This document shows positions 35,741-44,441 of a stretch of DNA of 56,199 nucleotides, piece after piece (position 1 is the first letter of the stretch; every line of letters begins with the position of its first letter). This DNA comes from Thermoflexales bacterium (GTDB lineage: Bacteria; Chloroflexota; Anaerolineae; J036; Brachytrichaceae): NCBI GenBank assembly GCA_025056965.1, contig JANWVF010000132.1:1-56199 (forward strand). Direction: 5' to 3'. The notes under the pieces are model-generated. The model made no database searches and had not been told where the DNA came from. It saw only the letters and a program-made list of their open reading frames with translations. The position numbers and the translations under genes were made by a program.

Positions 35741-37285
35741 ATGACACCTTCCTTAGCCGCGATCCTTCCGATCATCATTCCGCTCACGGCTGCGGCGGTC
35801 GCACTGCTGCTGCGGCGCAACTTCCGGCTGCAGGCCGCCTGGGCGTTTGGCGCGATGCTGACGGCATTCGCGACGAGCGCCTACTTACTGTGGACGGTGT
35901 GGTCCACGGGCCGGCCGGTCGTGTATCAGATGGGGCTGTGGCCGGCGCCATTCGGCATCACGATCGCCGCCGATCTCCTCTCGGCCACCATGGCGGCGAT
36001 GGCGCAACTGGTGTTCGTGTTCGGGTTCATCTACGCGCTGGGCGCCAAAGACAAGGCCGTGCGCCACTCGACGTTCTACCCGCTGTTCTTGTGTCTGGTC
36101 ACCGGGCTAAGCGGCGGCATGCTCACCGGCGACATCTTTAACTTGTTCGTCATGATCGAGCTGATCGTCATCAGCGGCGCCGTGCTCACCGCGCTGAGCG
36201 ACGACCGCTACGGTCCGGAGGCGGCTTACAAATACTTTCTCATCAGCACGGTCGCTTCGGTCTGCTTGCTGTTTGGGGTCGGCTGCTTGTACGTGAGCTA
36301 CGGCACGCTGAACATGGCCGACTTGGCCGCGCGCATCGCAGCCGATCAAGCGCCGGCCCTGCTGCCGGCCGCCATCGTCTTCCTGGCCGTCACGTTCATG
36401 ATCAAGAGTGCCGTCGTGCCCTTTCACTTTTGGCAACCCGACTTCCACACTGCCTCGCCAACGCCGGTATCGGCGATGCTGTCATCGGTAGTGGTGAAGA
36501 TCGGCGTCTATGGCTTCCTGCGCATGACCACGCTGCTGATGCCGCATGCCGACTGGCTGCGCGCGGTGCTCATCGCGCTGGGCATTGTGGGCGTCATCTT
36601 CGGCGGATTGGGCGCGGCCGGCACGCACAATGCCAAGCGCATGTTCGCCTATTCGACGTTGGCACAGATCGGCTTCATCCTTATCGGCATCGGCTGGGAC
36701 ACGCCGCTGTCGTTGGCCGCGGCAATTCTGTTCACCTTCAACCATGCGCTGATCAAGAGCACGATGCTGATGCTCAGCGGATATCTGGCCAGCCGCGCGC
36801 CGGTAAAGACGGCGTCGTTTGGCGTGCTGCGCGGCACAGGCAAATATGCGCCGCTGGCCGGCGTGCTGTTCTTTGTTGGGGGGATGGCCTTGGCCGGCAT
36901 TCCGCCGACCAACGGCTTCATCAGTAAGTTGGCGCTCTTCCAGAGCGGCGTGCAGGCTGCTCAAAGCGGCGACGTGAACGCGACATCGGCGTATTGGGCG
37001 CCGCTGCTGTTGCTCGGTATCTCCAGCATCATCACCCTGGTCTACGTCTTCCGCGCGCTGATGAAGATCTGGTGGGAGCCATTTGAGCCCAGCTCGCCGG
37101 AAGCCAAAGTGAAGACGGACGGCGACAGCTTGCTGGCGCCGGGCCTGATGATCGCGGCATGCGTCGCGCTGGGCATCTGGGCGCAGCCGCTGCTGCAACT
37201 GGCGCAAGACACGAGCGCATGGATGCGCCAGCCGCAGGCCTACGTGCAAGCCGTGCTGGGTGAGCGGACGAGCCGGCTGAGGTGA
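35741..37285 (+). CDS. mrpD: Mrp antiporter subunit D (second copy)
   Basis: A 514-aa NuoN/NuoM-like subunit. The key segments are GDIFNLFVMIELIV near residue 130, KSAVVPFHFWQPDFH near 222 and AYSTLAQIGFIL near 305. It starts 30 bases after mrpC. A loop near residues 405-420 (SGVQAAQSGDVNATSAYW) is longer than in the first copy and explains most of the length difference. Confidence 0.93.
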   Translation: MTPSLAAILPIIIPLTAAAVALLLRRNFRLQAAWAFGAMLTAFATSAYLLWTVWSTGRPVVYQMGLWPAPFGITIAADLLSATMAAMAQLVFVFGFIYALGAKDKAVRHSTFYPLFLCLVTGLSGGMLTGDIFNLFVMIELIVISGAVLTALSDDRYGPEAAYKYFLISTVASVCLLFGVGCLYVSYGTLNMADLAARIAADQAPALLPAAIVFLAVTFMIKSAVVPFHFWQPDFHTASPTPVSAMLSSVVVKIGVYGFLRMTTLLMPHADWLRAVLIALGIVGVIFGGLGAAGTHNAKRMFAYSTLAQIGFILIGIGWDTPLSLAAAILFTFNHALIKSTMLMLSGYLASRAPVKTASFGVLRGTGKYAPLAGVLFFVGGMALAGIPPTNGFISKLALFQSGVQAAQSGDVNATSAYWAPLLLLGISSIITLVYVFRALMKIWWEPFEPSSPEAKVKTDGDSLLAPGLMIAACVALGIWAQPLLQLAQDTSAWMRQPQAYVQAVLGERTSRLR

Positions 37286-37350
37286 ATCACCATGCCGATG
37301 CGCTTCGATATCAGGCTTCGAGATTGAGATTTTTTATTGAAGGAGATCAC

Positions 37351-37833
37351 ATGCTGGCATACCTGAGATTGACCTTGATTTGCTGGTTGATTTACCTGGC
37401 CATCACGGCCAACCTCGAGGTTGCGAACCTCGTAGTGGGCTTGCTGATCGGCTTGGCCATCGCCCTAATCCTCAAGCCGATGAGCCAGGCGTTATCGCTG
37501 CGGCGGTTGCCGGGGGCACTCTTCAACTTGGCCAAGTATGCGATCTGGTTGAGCATAGACATCATCCGCAACGGCATCCGCGTGGCGCGCATCGTGCTCG
37601 ACCCCAAACTGCCCATTCGACCGGGCATCATCGCCATCCAGGCCGGCATGAAGAGTGAGCTAGGCGTCGCACTCAGCGCACACGCCATCACCGTCACGCC
37701 GGGCGAGCAAGTCGTCGAGATCGGCGACGACGGCGTGATGTACACGCACTGCTTGGACGCGATCGCCAGCGCCGAGGGCGCCGAGGAGGCGCAGCGCAAG
37801 CGCCGGGCGATGCTGGAGAGCATCTTCGAGTAA
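37351..37833 (+). CDS. mrpE: Mrp antiporter subunit E (only copy)
   Basis: A 160-aa subunit with two or three N-terminal membrane segments and a cytosolic C-terminal part. Motifs are ANLEVANLVVGLLIG near residue 22, RNGIRVARIVLDP near 72 and SAHAITVTPGEQVVEI near 105. The ATG at 37351 has an AAGGAGA ribosome-binding site seven bases upstream. A frame beginning at 37282 overlaps mrpD and is rejected. It is the only mrpE for two otherwise complete gene sets in this window. Confidence 0.93.
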   Translation: MLAYLRLTLICWLIYLAITANLEVANLVVGLLIGLAIALILKPMSQALSLRRLPGALFNLAKYAIWLSIDIIRNGIRVARIVLDPKLPIRPGIIAIQAGMKSELGVALSAHAITVTPGEQVVEIGDDGVMYTHCLDAIASAEGAEEAQRKRRAMLESIFE

Positions 37834-37852
37834 CGCTGACGCGGAGGAAGCC

Positions 37853-38128
37853 ATGAAAGACCTGTTTCTGATCGTCGCCGTTGCGTCGCTAGTCGTCCAC
37901 GTGGGGATGATTTCGGTGGCCGTGCAGCGCGTCTGGCGAGGGGAGACGATCATGGACCGCGTGGTCGCCGCCGACGTCATCGCGACGCTGGTGTTGGGCA
38001 TCTTCGTGCTTCTGGCGCTGATTGACAACGACGCGCTTTACATAGACCTGGCGTTGGGGGCGTCGGCCATCAGCTACGTCGGCACGATCGCCCTGTCGCG
38101 CTACATCGCCAATCGGCAAATGTTCTAG
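37853..38128 (+). CDS. mrpF: Mrp antiporter subunit F (second copy)
   Basis: A 91-aa subunit with three membrane segments, containing ETIMDRVVAADVIATLVLG near residue 27 and ending ALSRYIANRQMF. It has the same length and C-terminal pattern as the first MrpF. A GGAGG ribosome-binding site lies seven bases before the ATG and 19 bases separate it from mrpE. Confidence 0.92.
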   Translation: MKDLFLIVAVASLVVHVGMISVAVQRVWRGETIMDRVVAADVIATLVLGIFVLLALIDNDALYIDLALGASAISYVGTIALSRYIANRQMF

Positions 38129-38165
38129 GGCTGCGTGCTCCGCTGTCCTCAATTTGCTTTACACG

Positions 38166-38540
38166 ATGGAAAGTCTCGGGTACCTGATTGCTACGCTCGC
38201 TATCCTGGTTGGCACGTTCTTCTCGGTCGTCGGCATCATCGGCTTGGTGCGTTTGCCGGACGTGTATTCGCGCATGCACGCCACCGGCAAAGTCTCGACC
38301 TTCGGCGTAGTCTTGCTCACGGTCGCCGCCGTGTTCGTCACGCCGCTGGCCTGGAGCAAGGCATTGGTGTTGATCGCGCTGTTGATCCTCGTCGGGCCGG
38401 TGGTCTCGCACGCGATTAGCTCGGCGTCCTATCGGCTGGGCATCCCCATGAAGCAGGCCGTGCGCGACGACCTAGCCGGCAAGCGCGTCAAGGCGCCGTC
38501 GCCTCCGATACAACCCGCACGAGTCGAGCGAGCGGAGTGA
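38166..38540 (+). CDS. mrpG: Mrp antiporter subunit G (second copy)
   Basis: A 124-aa subunit with GIIGLVRLPDVYSRMHATGK near residue 23 and GPVVSHAISSASYRLG near 78. The ATG at 38166 is chosen because MESLGYLIATL aligns with the METVWRILTL start of the first copy. A TTG at 38154 would add four residues. The tail is short and Pro-rich. This is the last mrp gene. Confidence 0.9.
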   Translation: MESLGYLIATLAILVGTFFSVVGIIGLVRLPDVYSRMHATGKVSTFGVVLLTVAAVFVTPLAWSKALVLIALLILVGPVVSHAISSASYRLGIPMKQAVRDDLAGKRVKAPSPPIQPARVERAE

Positions 38541-38645
38541 GGCCGTGTGCCGTTCGGTGCGGATGTGCGCGCGATGCACGGCCGCGGCCACGCGCACGCC
38601 GCGAACGATCCGAAGCACTCCATGCGATCTTTGACGAGTTCTGGC

Positions 38646-39716
38646 ATGACTAAGCCTACTGTGCCCGGCGCGCACATGCGCGCCGAAATCCTCGAGCAGC
38701 CTGAGGTGCTCCAGCGCTTGCTCGAACACGCCGACGCTGCGCTCGCGCCCATCGCCCGCATTGGGCGCGCCTGCCCTTTTGCCGTGTTGGCTGCGCGCGG
38801 CAGCAGCGACAACGCCTCGATCTACGGCAAGTACTTGCTGGAAGGCCAAGCCGGCATCCCGGCTGCGCTGGCTGCGCCTTCGCTCTACACGCTCTACGGC
38901 ACGCCACCGCGATTGGCCGGCGCACTGGTCATCGGTGTGTCGCAGAGCGGCGCCGCCGCCGATGTGATCGCCGTGCTTGAGGCAGGGCGGCGACAGGGCG
39001 CGGTCACGCTTGCCATCACCAACACAGCCGACGCACCCATTACGCGCGCCGCCGAGCATGTGCTACTGCTGAAGGCAGGTCCGGAGCAAGCACTAGCCGC
39101 CACCAAAACGGTCACCGCGCAATGCGCTGCATATGCCATGTTGGTCGCCCACATGACGGATCACGCGCACTTGAAGCAACAGCTGGCCGGCCTGCCCGAT
39201 TGCGTGCGCGAAGTGCTGACTTTGGAGCCGCGGCTGGCCGAGCTTTCCGAGTCGCTCCTCAACGAGGCGCGCGTCGTCGTGATCGGTCGCGGCTACGCCT
39301 ACGGCGCAGCTCACGAGATCGCCCTCAAGCTGAAGGAGACTTGCTTCATTGAGGCGCACGCTTACTCGGCAGCCGATTTTCTGCACGGGCCCGTGGCAAT
39401 GATCGAGCCGGGCTATGCGGCCATCGTGCTGCTCAACCACGATGAGACGTTGGAGACGACAGCGGAGGTAATCCGGCGCATCCTTCACCAAGGCGGGCAG
39501 GTGCTGTGCTTGGCCACCCAGCCGGCCGCCGCCGCGCTATCCGGCATGGGCAACCGCGCGGCGCTGACCACGCTGGCGCTGGGCGCGCCACCTAGCCTGC
39601 TCAGCCCGATCGTCTTCATCGTCGCCGGGCAGTTGCTCGCATTGCACCTGTCGGTGCGGCGCGGCCACAACCCGGACGTATCGCGCGGCCTGACCAAAGT
39701 GACGGTGACCAGATAG
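38646..39716 (+). CDS. SIS-domain sugar-phosphate isomerase/deaminase (GlmS C-terminal-like)
   Basis: A protein of about 356 aa with two SIS domains, like the isomerase half of GlmS, the AgaS/FrlB group and NagB-II. The first domain has AARGSSDNAS and GVSQSGAAADV. The second has VVIGRGYAYGAAHEIALKLK and the catalytic-region ETCFIEAHAYSAADFLHGP. The glutaminase half is absent, so it should deaminate or isomerise a sugar phosphate without making glucosamine-6-phosphate from glutamine. The start is uncertain: ATGs at 38622 and 38547 are also open, and none has a strong ribosome-binding site. The following PIG-L deacetylase gene could supply amino-sugar substrates, which is inference. Confidence 0.85.
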   Translation: MTKPTVPGAHMRAEILEQPEVLQRLLEHADAALAPIARIGRACPFAVLAARGSSDNASIYGKYLLEGQAGIPAALAAPSLYTLYGTPPRLAGALVIGVSQSGAAADVIAVLEAGRRQGAVTLAITNTADAPITRAAEHVLLLKAGPEQALAATKTVTAQCAAYAMLVAHMTDHAHLKQQLAGLPDCVREVLTLEPRLAELSESLLNEARVVVIGRGYAYGAAHEIALKLKETCFIEAHAYSAADFLHGPVAMIEPGYAAIVLLNHDETLETTAEVIRRILHQGGQVLCLATQPAAAALSGMGNRAALTTLALGAPPSLLSPIVFIVAGQLLALHLSVRRGHNPDVSRGLTKVTVTR

Positions 39717-39773
39717 CTGGGCGCGGCCGTTGTGTGAGGCGCACCCGCGTTCGGTAGAATCGGCGCACAACGG

Positions 39774-40529
39774 ATGCGCAAAGAATTCGTTCCTGCCTCG
39801 GCGATGGTCATCGTCGCCCATCCGGACGACATCGAGTTTGGCTGTGCCGGCACCTGCGCCAAGTGGGCCAAACACGGCGCGAAGATCGTCTACGTCCTCG
39901 TCACCAGCGGTAACAGCGGCACGCACGACCCCGCACACACCCGCGAGACCATTGCCGCGCTCCGCGAACAGGAGCAACGCGCCGCCGCCGAGATCTGCGG
40001 GGTGCACGAAGTGGAATTTTTGCGCTACAACGACGGCGAAGTGATGCCGACGTTGGAGTTGCGCAAAGACCTCGTGCGCATGATCCGCAAGCACAAGCCC
40101 GAAGTGGTGATTGCCATGGATCCGACGCGCATGTACGTCGGCAAGGAATACATTAACCACCCTGATCATCGAGCCGTGGCGATTGCCACGATGGACGCGG
40201 TTGCGCCGATCGCCGCCATGCCGTTGATGTATCCGGAGCTCGGCCCGGCGCACAAGGTGCGCGAGGTGTGGATTCAATGGGTAGACGACCCCGATACGTG
40301 GGTGGACATCAGCGACACGCTCGAGCTCAAAGTGCGCGCGCTGTTGCAGCACAAGAGCCAGGTGAGCGAGGAAGTGGCGCAGCGCGTCCGCGACTGGGCA
40401 TTCCAGGAAGGCAAAGGATTGATCCCGGCAGAGGCCTTCAAGGTGATCGTTCTAGAGAAGCGCGGCGCATTGGCCGGTGACGATAGGGCTCCCGAGAGCA
40501 AAGAGGCGGCGATGGCGCATGGGTCTTGA
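39774..40529 (+). CDS. PIG-L family deacetylase
   Basis: A 251-aa zinc-dependent de-N-acetylase of the PIG-L/LmbE/BshB group. The metal motif AHPDDIEFGCAGT lies near residue 15 and the later NHPDHRAVAI near 128 provides the third ligand. Family members remove acetyl groups from N-acetylglucosaminyl compounds, including thiol cofactor precursors and glycolipids. It follows the SIS-domain gene by 57 bases on the same strand, a reasonable pairing for amino-sugar turnover. The exact substrate is unknown. The short C-terminal tail (about 225-251) is charged and probably not part of the fold. Confidence 0.9.
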   Translation: MRKEFVPASAMVIVAHPDDIEFGCAGTCAKWAKHGAKIVYVLVTSGNSGTHDPAHTRETIAALREQEQRAAAEICGVHEVEFLRYNDGEVMPTLELRKDLVRMIRKHKPEVVIAMDPTRMYVGKEYINHPDHRAVAIATMDAVAPIAAMPLMYPELGPAHKVREVWIQWVDDPDTWVDISDTLELKVRALLQHKSQVSEEVAQRVRDWAFQEGKGLIPAEAFKVIVLEKRGALAGDDRAPESKEAAMAHGS

Positions 40530-40648
40530 GTGGGAGGCGAAGGTGAGCTGCGGCACGCAAAACGGCAGAACCTCGCATCCGCGATAGCTCGGCGCTTGTG
40601 CGCCCACCGCACGGCCGTCGCAGCGCACCCACAAGGTTCATCGAAAGG

Positions 40649-42475
40649 ATGCCCGGCGTGACTATGGCGACGTTCGTCTCCCCGGCCGCCGTGCTGGCCG
40701 TCATCCTCGCGATCGCATTCGCATTGATGCTGACGGATCGCCTGCGCCCCGATTTGGTCGCGCTAGGCGTCGCGTTGTCGCTCGGCCTCACCGGCCTGAT
40801 CACGCCGAGCGAGGTCTTCTCCGGATTCAGCAGCTCGGCAGTCGTCACCATCATCGGCATTTTCATCCTCGCCCAGGGCCTGCAACGCACCGGCGTGACC
40901 CGCGCCTTCGGGCGCTTCCTGGCTCAGGTTAATCGCGGCGGCGAGCGCGGCATGATCGCCCTAGTGATGAGCAGCGCCGCTTTCCTCTCCTTGTTCATGA
41001 ACAACATCGCGGCTGCCGCCGTGCTGCTTCCGGGCGCGGTGGAGGCGGTCAAACGTCGCCGGCTGATGCCCTCGAAGGTCATGATGCCGCTGGCGTTTGC
41101 GACGGCGCTCGGCGGCATGGCCACGCTGCTCACCACGGCAAACATCGTCGTCTCCGAGGCGCTGATCGTAGCCGGGCAACGCGGTTATGGGCTGCTCGAC
41201 TTCGCGCCGGTAGGCGCGCCGGTTGCGCTGGCCGGTGCGCTGTTCATGCTCACGATCGGCCGTCGGTTATTGCCTGCGCGTGACCCGGCCGCCCTCGCTC
41301 CCGAGCGTGCGGACGGCCACACGCTGACCCAGTCGTATGAACTTTTCGAGCGGTTGAACCGCGTGCACATTCCGCCCACGTCGAGCTTGGTGAATTGCCG
41401 CATCTCCGAGAGCGGCATCGGCAAGGAATACGGCATGAGCGTCATGGCCATCTTGCGCAACGGCCAGACCTTGCTGGCTCCGTCGCCTGATCAAGTCATC
41501 CGCGCTCATGACACGCTGCTGATCATCGGTCGCCGCGAGCGCGCCGAGCAACTGGCCCAGCGCGGCGCAATCGTCGAGCCGGATGGCCGATCGGACATCG
41601 AGATCACCTCCGATGATGTCTCGCTGGTCGAGGTGATGCTCGCGCCGCGCTCACGCGCCGTCGGCCAGACGCTGCGCCAGTTGCGCTTCCGCGAGAAGTT
41701 CGGCGCCAATGTGCTGGCGCTCTGGCATGGCGGGCGCTCCGTGCGCACCGACCTGGCATCCATCCCGTTGGAATTCGGCGACGCGATGCTGGTGCACGGT
41801 TCGCGCGAGGCGATCTCGCTTTTGCAGAGCGACTCGGACTTCCTCGTGCTGCGGCCGCCCAGCGGCGAAGATACGCCTGTTCGTGCCGACCGCGCCATCG
41901 CAGCAGTAGTGATTTTGGGCATCGTGCTGCTGGTGGCCGCCCTTGATGTCGTGCCGATCGCCCCGGCGATGATGCTAGGGGCATTGGCTATGGTGCTGTC
42001 CGGCTGCCTCTCGATGGACGAAGCGTATCGGGCGATCGAGTGGCGCGCCGTCTTCCTGATCGCCGGCATGCTGCCGGTCGGCATCGCGATGGAACGCACA
42101 GGCGCCGCCGATGCGCTCGGGCGAAGCATCGTCGCGTCGCTCTCCAGCCTAGGACCGACGGCGGTCGGCGCCGGCCTGCTGATTTTGACGATGGGGCTCA
42201 CCCAGGTGATGTCCGGACAGGTCACGGCTATCGTGATTGCCCCTATCGCGATCAGCGCAGCGCAGGCCATCGGCAGCGATCCGCGCGCGGTGGCGATGTT
42301 CGTCGCCTTGGGGTGCTCGCTTACCTTCATCACGCCGAGCGCGCACCCCGTGAACACGTTCGTGATGGGCGCAGGCGGCTACACGGCCGGCGACTATCCT
42401 CGCGTCGGCGCACCCCTCACGCTGCTATGCACTGCGCTCATCATCGCTCTGGTCGGCCTCATCTGGCGGCCGTAA
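40649..42475 (+). CDS. SLC13-type transporter with two central TrkA-C domains
   Basis: A membrane transporter of about 608 aa in the divalent anion:sodium symporter superfamily. An N-terminal membrane half (about 8-205) contains FSSSAVVTIIGIFILAQGL and SLFMNNIAAAAVLLP. Two RCK_C/TrkA-C regulatory domains occupy about 225-395 (ISESGIGKEYGMSVMAI and RAVGQTLRQLRFREKFG). A second membrane half (about 405-600) contains MSGQVTAIVIAPIA. This build is typical of the SAC1/SLC13 plus TrkA-C group, often annotated as sulfate or dicarboxylate carriers. The substrate is not determined. Starts at ATG 40649, GTG 40658 or ATG 40664 are all plausible. Confidence 0.85.
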   Translation: MPGVTMATFVSPAAVLAVILAIAFALMLTDRLRPDLVALGVALSLGLTGLITPSEVFSGFSSSAVVTIIGIFILAQGLQRTGVTRAFGRFLAQVNRGGERGMIALVMSSAAFLSLFMNNIAAAAVLLPGAVEAVKRRRLMPSKVMMPLAFATALGGMATLLTTANIVVSEALIVAGQRGYGLLDFAPVGAPVALAGALFMLTIGRRLLPARDPAALAPERADGHTLTQSYELFERLNRVHIPPTSSLVNCRISESGIGKEYGMSVMAILRNGQTLLAPSPDQVIRAHDTLLIIGRRERAEQLAQRGAIVEPDGRSDIEITSDDVSLVEVMLAPRSRAVGQTLRQLRFREKFGANVLALWHGGRSVRTDLASIPLEFGDAMLVHGSREAISLLQSDSDFLVLRPPSGEDTPVRADRAIAAVVILGIVLLVAALDVVPIAPAMMLGALAMVLSGCLSMDEAYRAIEWRAVFLIAGMLPVGIAMERTGAADALGRSIVASLSSLGPTAVGAGLLILTMGLTQVMSGQVTAIVIAPIAISAAQAIGSDPRAVAMFVALGCSLTFITPSAHPVNTFVMGAGGYTAGDYPRVGAPLTLLCTALIIALVGLIWRP

Positions 42476-42532
42476 AAGGCTATGCATCTTCTTAGACGAT
42501 TGCGCTAAGATTGTGTGTAGCTCGAGTCAACT

Positions 42533-43840
42533 ATGGCCCAGCGCGTGAACCGCATCGTGTTTGTCAATCCCGTCGGCGATTTGGAGACCATCTCACCAGA
42601 CGGCAGCGATCGCCGACTGCTCAGCTCGGGCGACATATTCTTCCAATTTCCCGCTTGGTCGCCTGATGGCCGGCGAATCGCCGCAGTAGGTGGCGCGCCG
42701 AACCGCATAGGGATCTTCGTGTTCGAGGATCGAGAGGATAGTGCGCTTGAGCCTCCCGCGCCTCGCGTGGTCTACGAGAGCAAGCGCGAAGCGCCGGTTT
42801 ACGTGTTCTGGTCGCCCGATGGCCGGCACCTTAGCTTCATCACGAACCGCCCGGAGGAACAGTCGTTGGGGTTGCACGTCGCCTCGCTGACGGATGCTCC
42901 GCGCCCGGCGTCCAGTCGCCTGGTAGCCACCGGTCGGCCATGCTTCTGGGACTGGAGCGCGGACGGCAAGCACATTCTGCTGCACACCGGACTGGCCGGC
43001 GAAGCCGGGGCACAGATTCGGTTCATAGACCCGTTCAACCCTTCCGGCGGCTATGCCAGCATCGCGCGGCCGGGGTTGTTTCAAGCTCCCGGCATCGCCC
43101 GCAGTGGGCGCTTCTGGGCCTTCGGCCAGGTCAACCGGGCCGGTGAACTCCAACTCGTCGTGGACGAACGCAACGCGAACAATCGCCTGCTCGTGCCGCA
43201 TCACGGCGTCGCCGCAATCGGCTGGAGCCCGACGCGCGATCAGCTCGCCTACATCAGCCCAACGGAGCCGGTGCGCACCTATTACGGCCCGTTGCGCTTA
43301 CTGGACGCCACCACCGGCAAAGTGACTCTGCTCACCGACGACACAGTGCTGGCATTCTTCTGGTCGCCCAACGGTCGCCATATCGCCTACTTCACCCTCG
43401 CGCAGATCGCCGAATACATTCGGCACAACGTCCTGCCAAATGCGGACGCCGCCGCGCGCGACGGTGGATTCCAGAACCGCGCGGAAGAAGCCGAGGACGA
43501 AACCGGCGAGACCGAGTCGCCGGGGTCAGAAGAGAGCCAAGCGGCGCGTGCGATCTGGTTCAACCTCTGGGTCGTGGACATCGAGCGGGGCGAGCACCGG
43601 CTGATTAGCACTTTTGAGCCGGCAGAGACATTTGTTGACTACTTCCTGCCCTTCTTCGACCAGTATGCTCTCAGCCACCGCATCTGGTCGCCCGACAGCG
43701 ACGCGATCGTGCTACCGATCCTCCGGCGCTCCGCCGACGGCAGCGAGCACACCCTGGTTTACGTCATACCGACTCTGCGCAAAGGCGAGGCACCTCGACC
43801 GATTGCCGAGGGCAGCATGGCATTCTGGAGCCAATGCTGA
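42533..43840 (+). CDS. TolB/PD40-like beta-propeller protein
   Basis: A 435-aa protein built from repeated propeller blades with the PD40 pattern. Examples are FPAWSPDGRRIAAV, VFWSPDGRHLSFIT, WDWSADGKHILLHT, FFWSPNGRHIAYFT and RIWSPDSDAIVLPI. It has no signal peptide or membrane segment, so it appears cytosolic, unlike TolB. An acidic low-complexity loop (about 315-340, rich in Glu) interrupts one blade. Function is unknown, and propellers of this type are usually scaffolds or binding modules. It is followed by an FHA-domain protein on the same strand about 130 bases later. Confidence 0.75.
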   Translation: MAQRVNRIVFVNPVGDLETISPDGSDRRLLSSGDIFFQFPAWSPDGRRIAAVGGAPNRIGIFVFEDREDSALEPPAPRVVYESKREAPVYVFWSPDGRHLSFITNRPEEQSLGLHVASLTDAPRPASSRLVATGRPCFWDWSADGKHILLHTGLAGEAGAQIRFIDPFNPSGGYASIARPGLFQAPGIARSGRFWAFGQVNRAGELQLVVDERNANNRLLVPHHGVAAIGWSPTRDQLAYISPTEPVRTYYGPLRLLDATTGKVTLLTDDTVLAFFWSPNGRHIAYFTLAQIAEYIRHNVLPNADAAARDGGFQNRAEEAEDETGETESPGSEESQAARAIWFNLWVVDIERGEHRLISTFEPAETFVDYFLPFFDQYALSHRIWSPDSDAIVLPILRRSADGSEHTLVYVIPTLRKGEAPRPIAEGSMAFWSQC

Positions 43841-43972
43841 GACGATGACCCGTCGAACGCCTCGGATCGCAGCACACCTCGACATCCTTACCCCGCAGGT
43901 GCGTCGTCTCACACAGGGGTGCATCCGGTCTGTCGCGGCGGGCATCCCGGTGAAGGGGTGAAGGATTCGCTT

Positions 43973-44440
43973 ATGGAATTCGCGCTAGTCGCGCTGCGCA
44001 TGCTGCTCGTCATCGCGCTATACGCTTTCCTCGGCGCGCTGCTGTGGGCCTTGCTGCGCGAACGCGCTTCGCCGCCTATGCCCGCTGCGCCTACCTCGCG
44101 GCTGATGCAACTGGCGGACGATGGGACGAGCTCGCGCGAAGTGCGGTCCTACGCGATCTACTCGGCAGCGTGGATCGGCCGCGATCCCAATTGCCTCGTA
44201 TGTGCCGACGACGAGTTCGCCAGCGCACGACACGCTCAGGTGCTTTGGCGGGCAGAAGATCAAGCCTGGTGGATCGAGGACAACCTAAGCCGCAACGGCA
44301 CATTCGTGAACGGTCAGCGGGTGATGCGCTGCCGACTTAAGGATGGCGACGTGATCGGCATAGGGCGGCTGCGATTCAAGTTCGAGTCGAACGGTGCGCA
44401 GGAGCACACGCATACACCCTCGCCGCCTACGCCGACATAG
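43973..44440 (+). CDS. Membrane-anchored FHA-domain protein
   Basis: A 155-aa protein with an N-terminal transmembrane helix (about 3-28) followed by an FHA domain (about 58-145). The phosphothreonine-binding residues are present: IGRDPNCLV, SARHAQVLW and SRNGTFVNGQRV. FHA domains bind phosphothreonine partners, which implies Ser/Thr kinase signalling, but no kinase gene lies in this window. The orientation predicted by the short N-terminus puts the FHA domain in the cytosol. The ATG at 43973 follows an AAGGA with suitable spacing. The tail is Pro/Thr-rich. The gene is convergent with ipk, with one base between stops. Confidence 0.88.
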   Translation: MEFALVALRMLLVIALYAFLGALLWALLRERASPPMPAAPTSRLMQLADDGTSSREVRSYAIYSAAWIGRDPNCLVCADDEFASARHAQVLWRAEDQAWWIEDNLSRNGTFVNGQRVMRCRLKDGDVIGIGRLRFKFESNGAQEHTHTPSPPTPT

Positions 44441-44441
44441 G

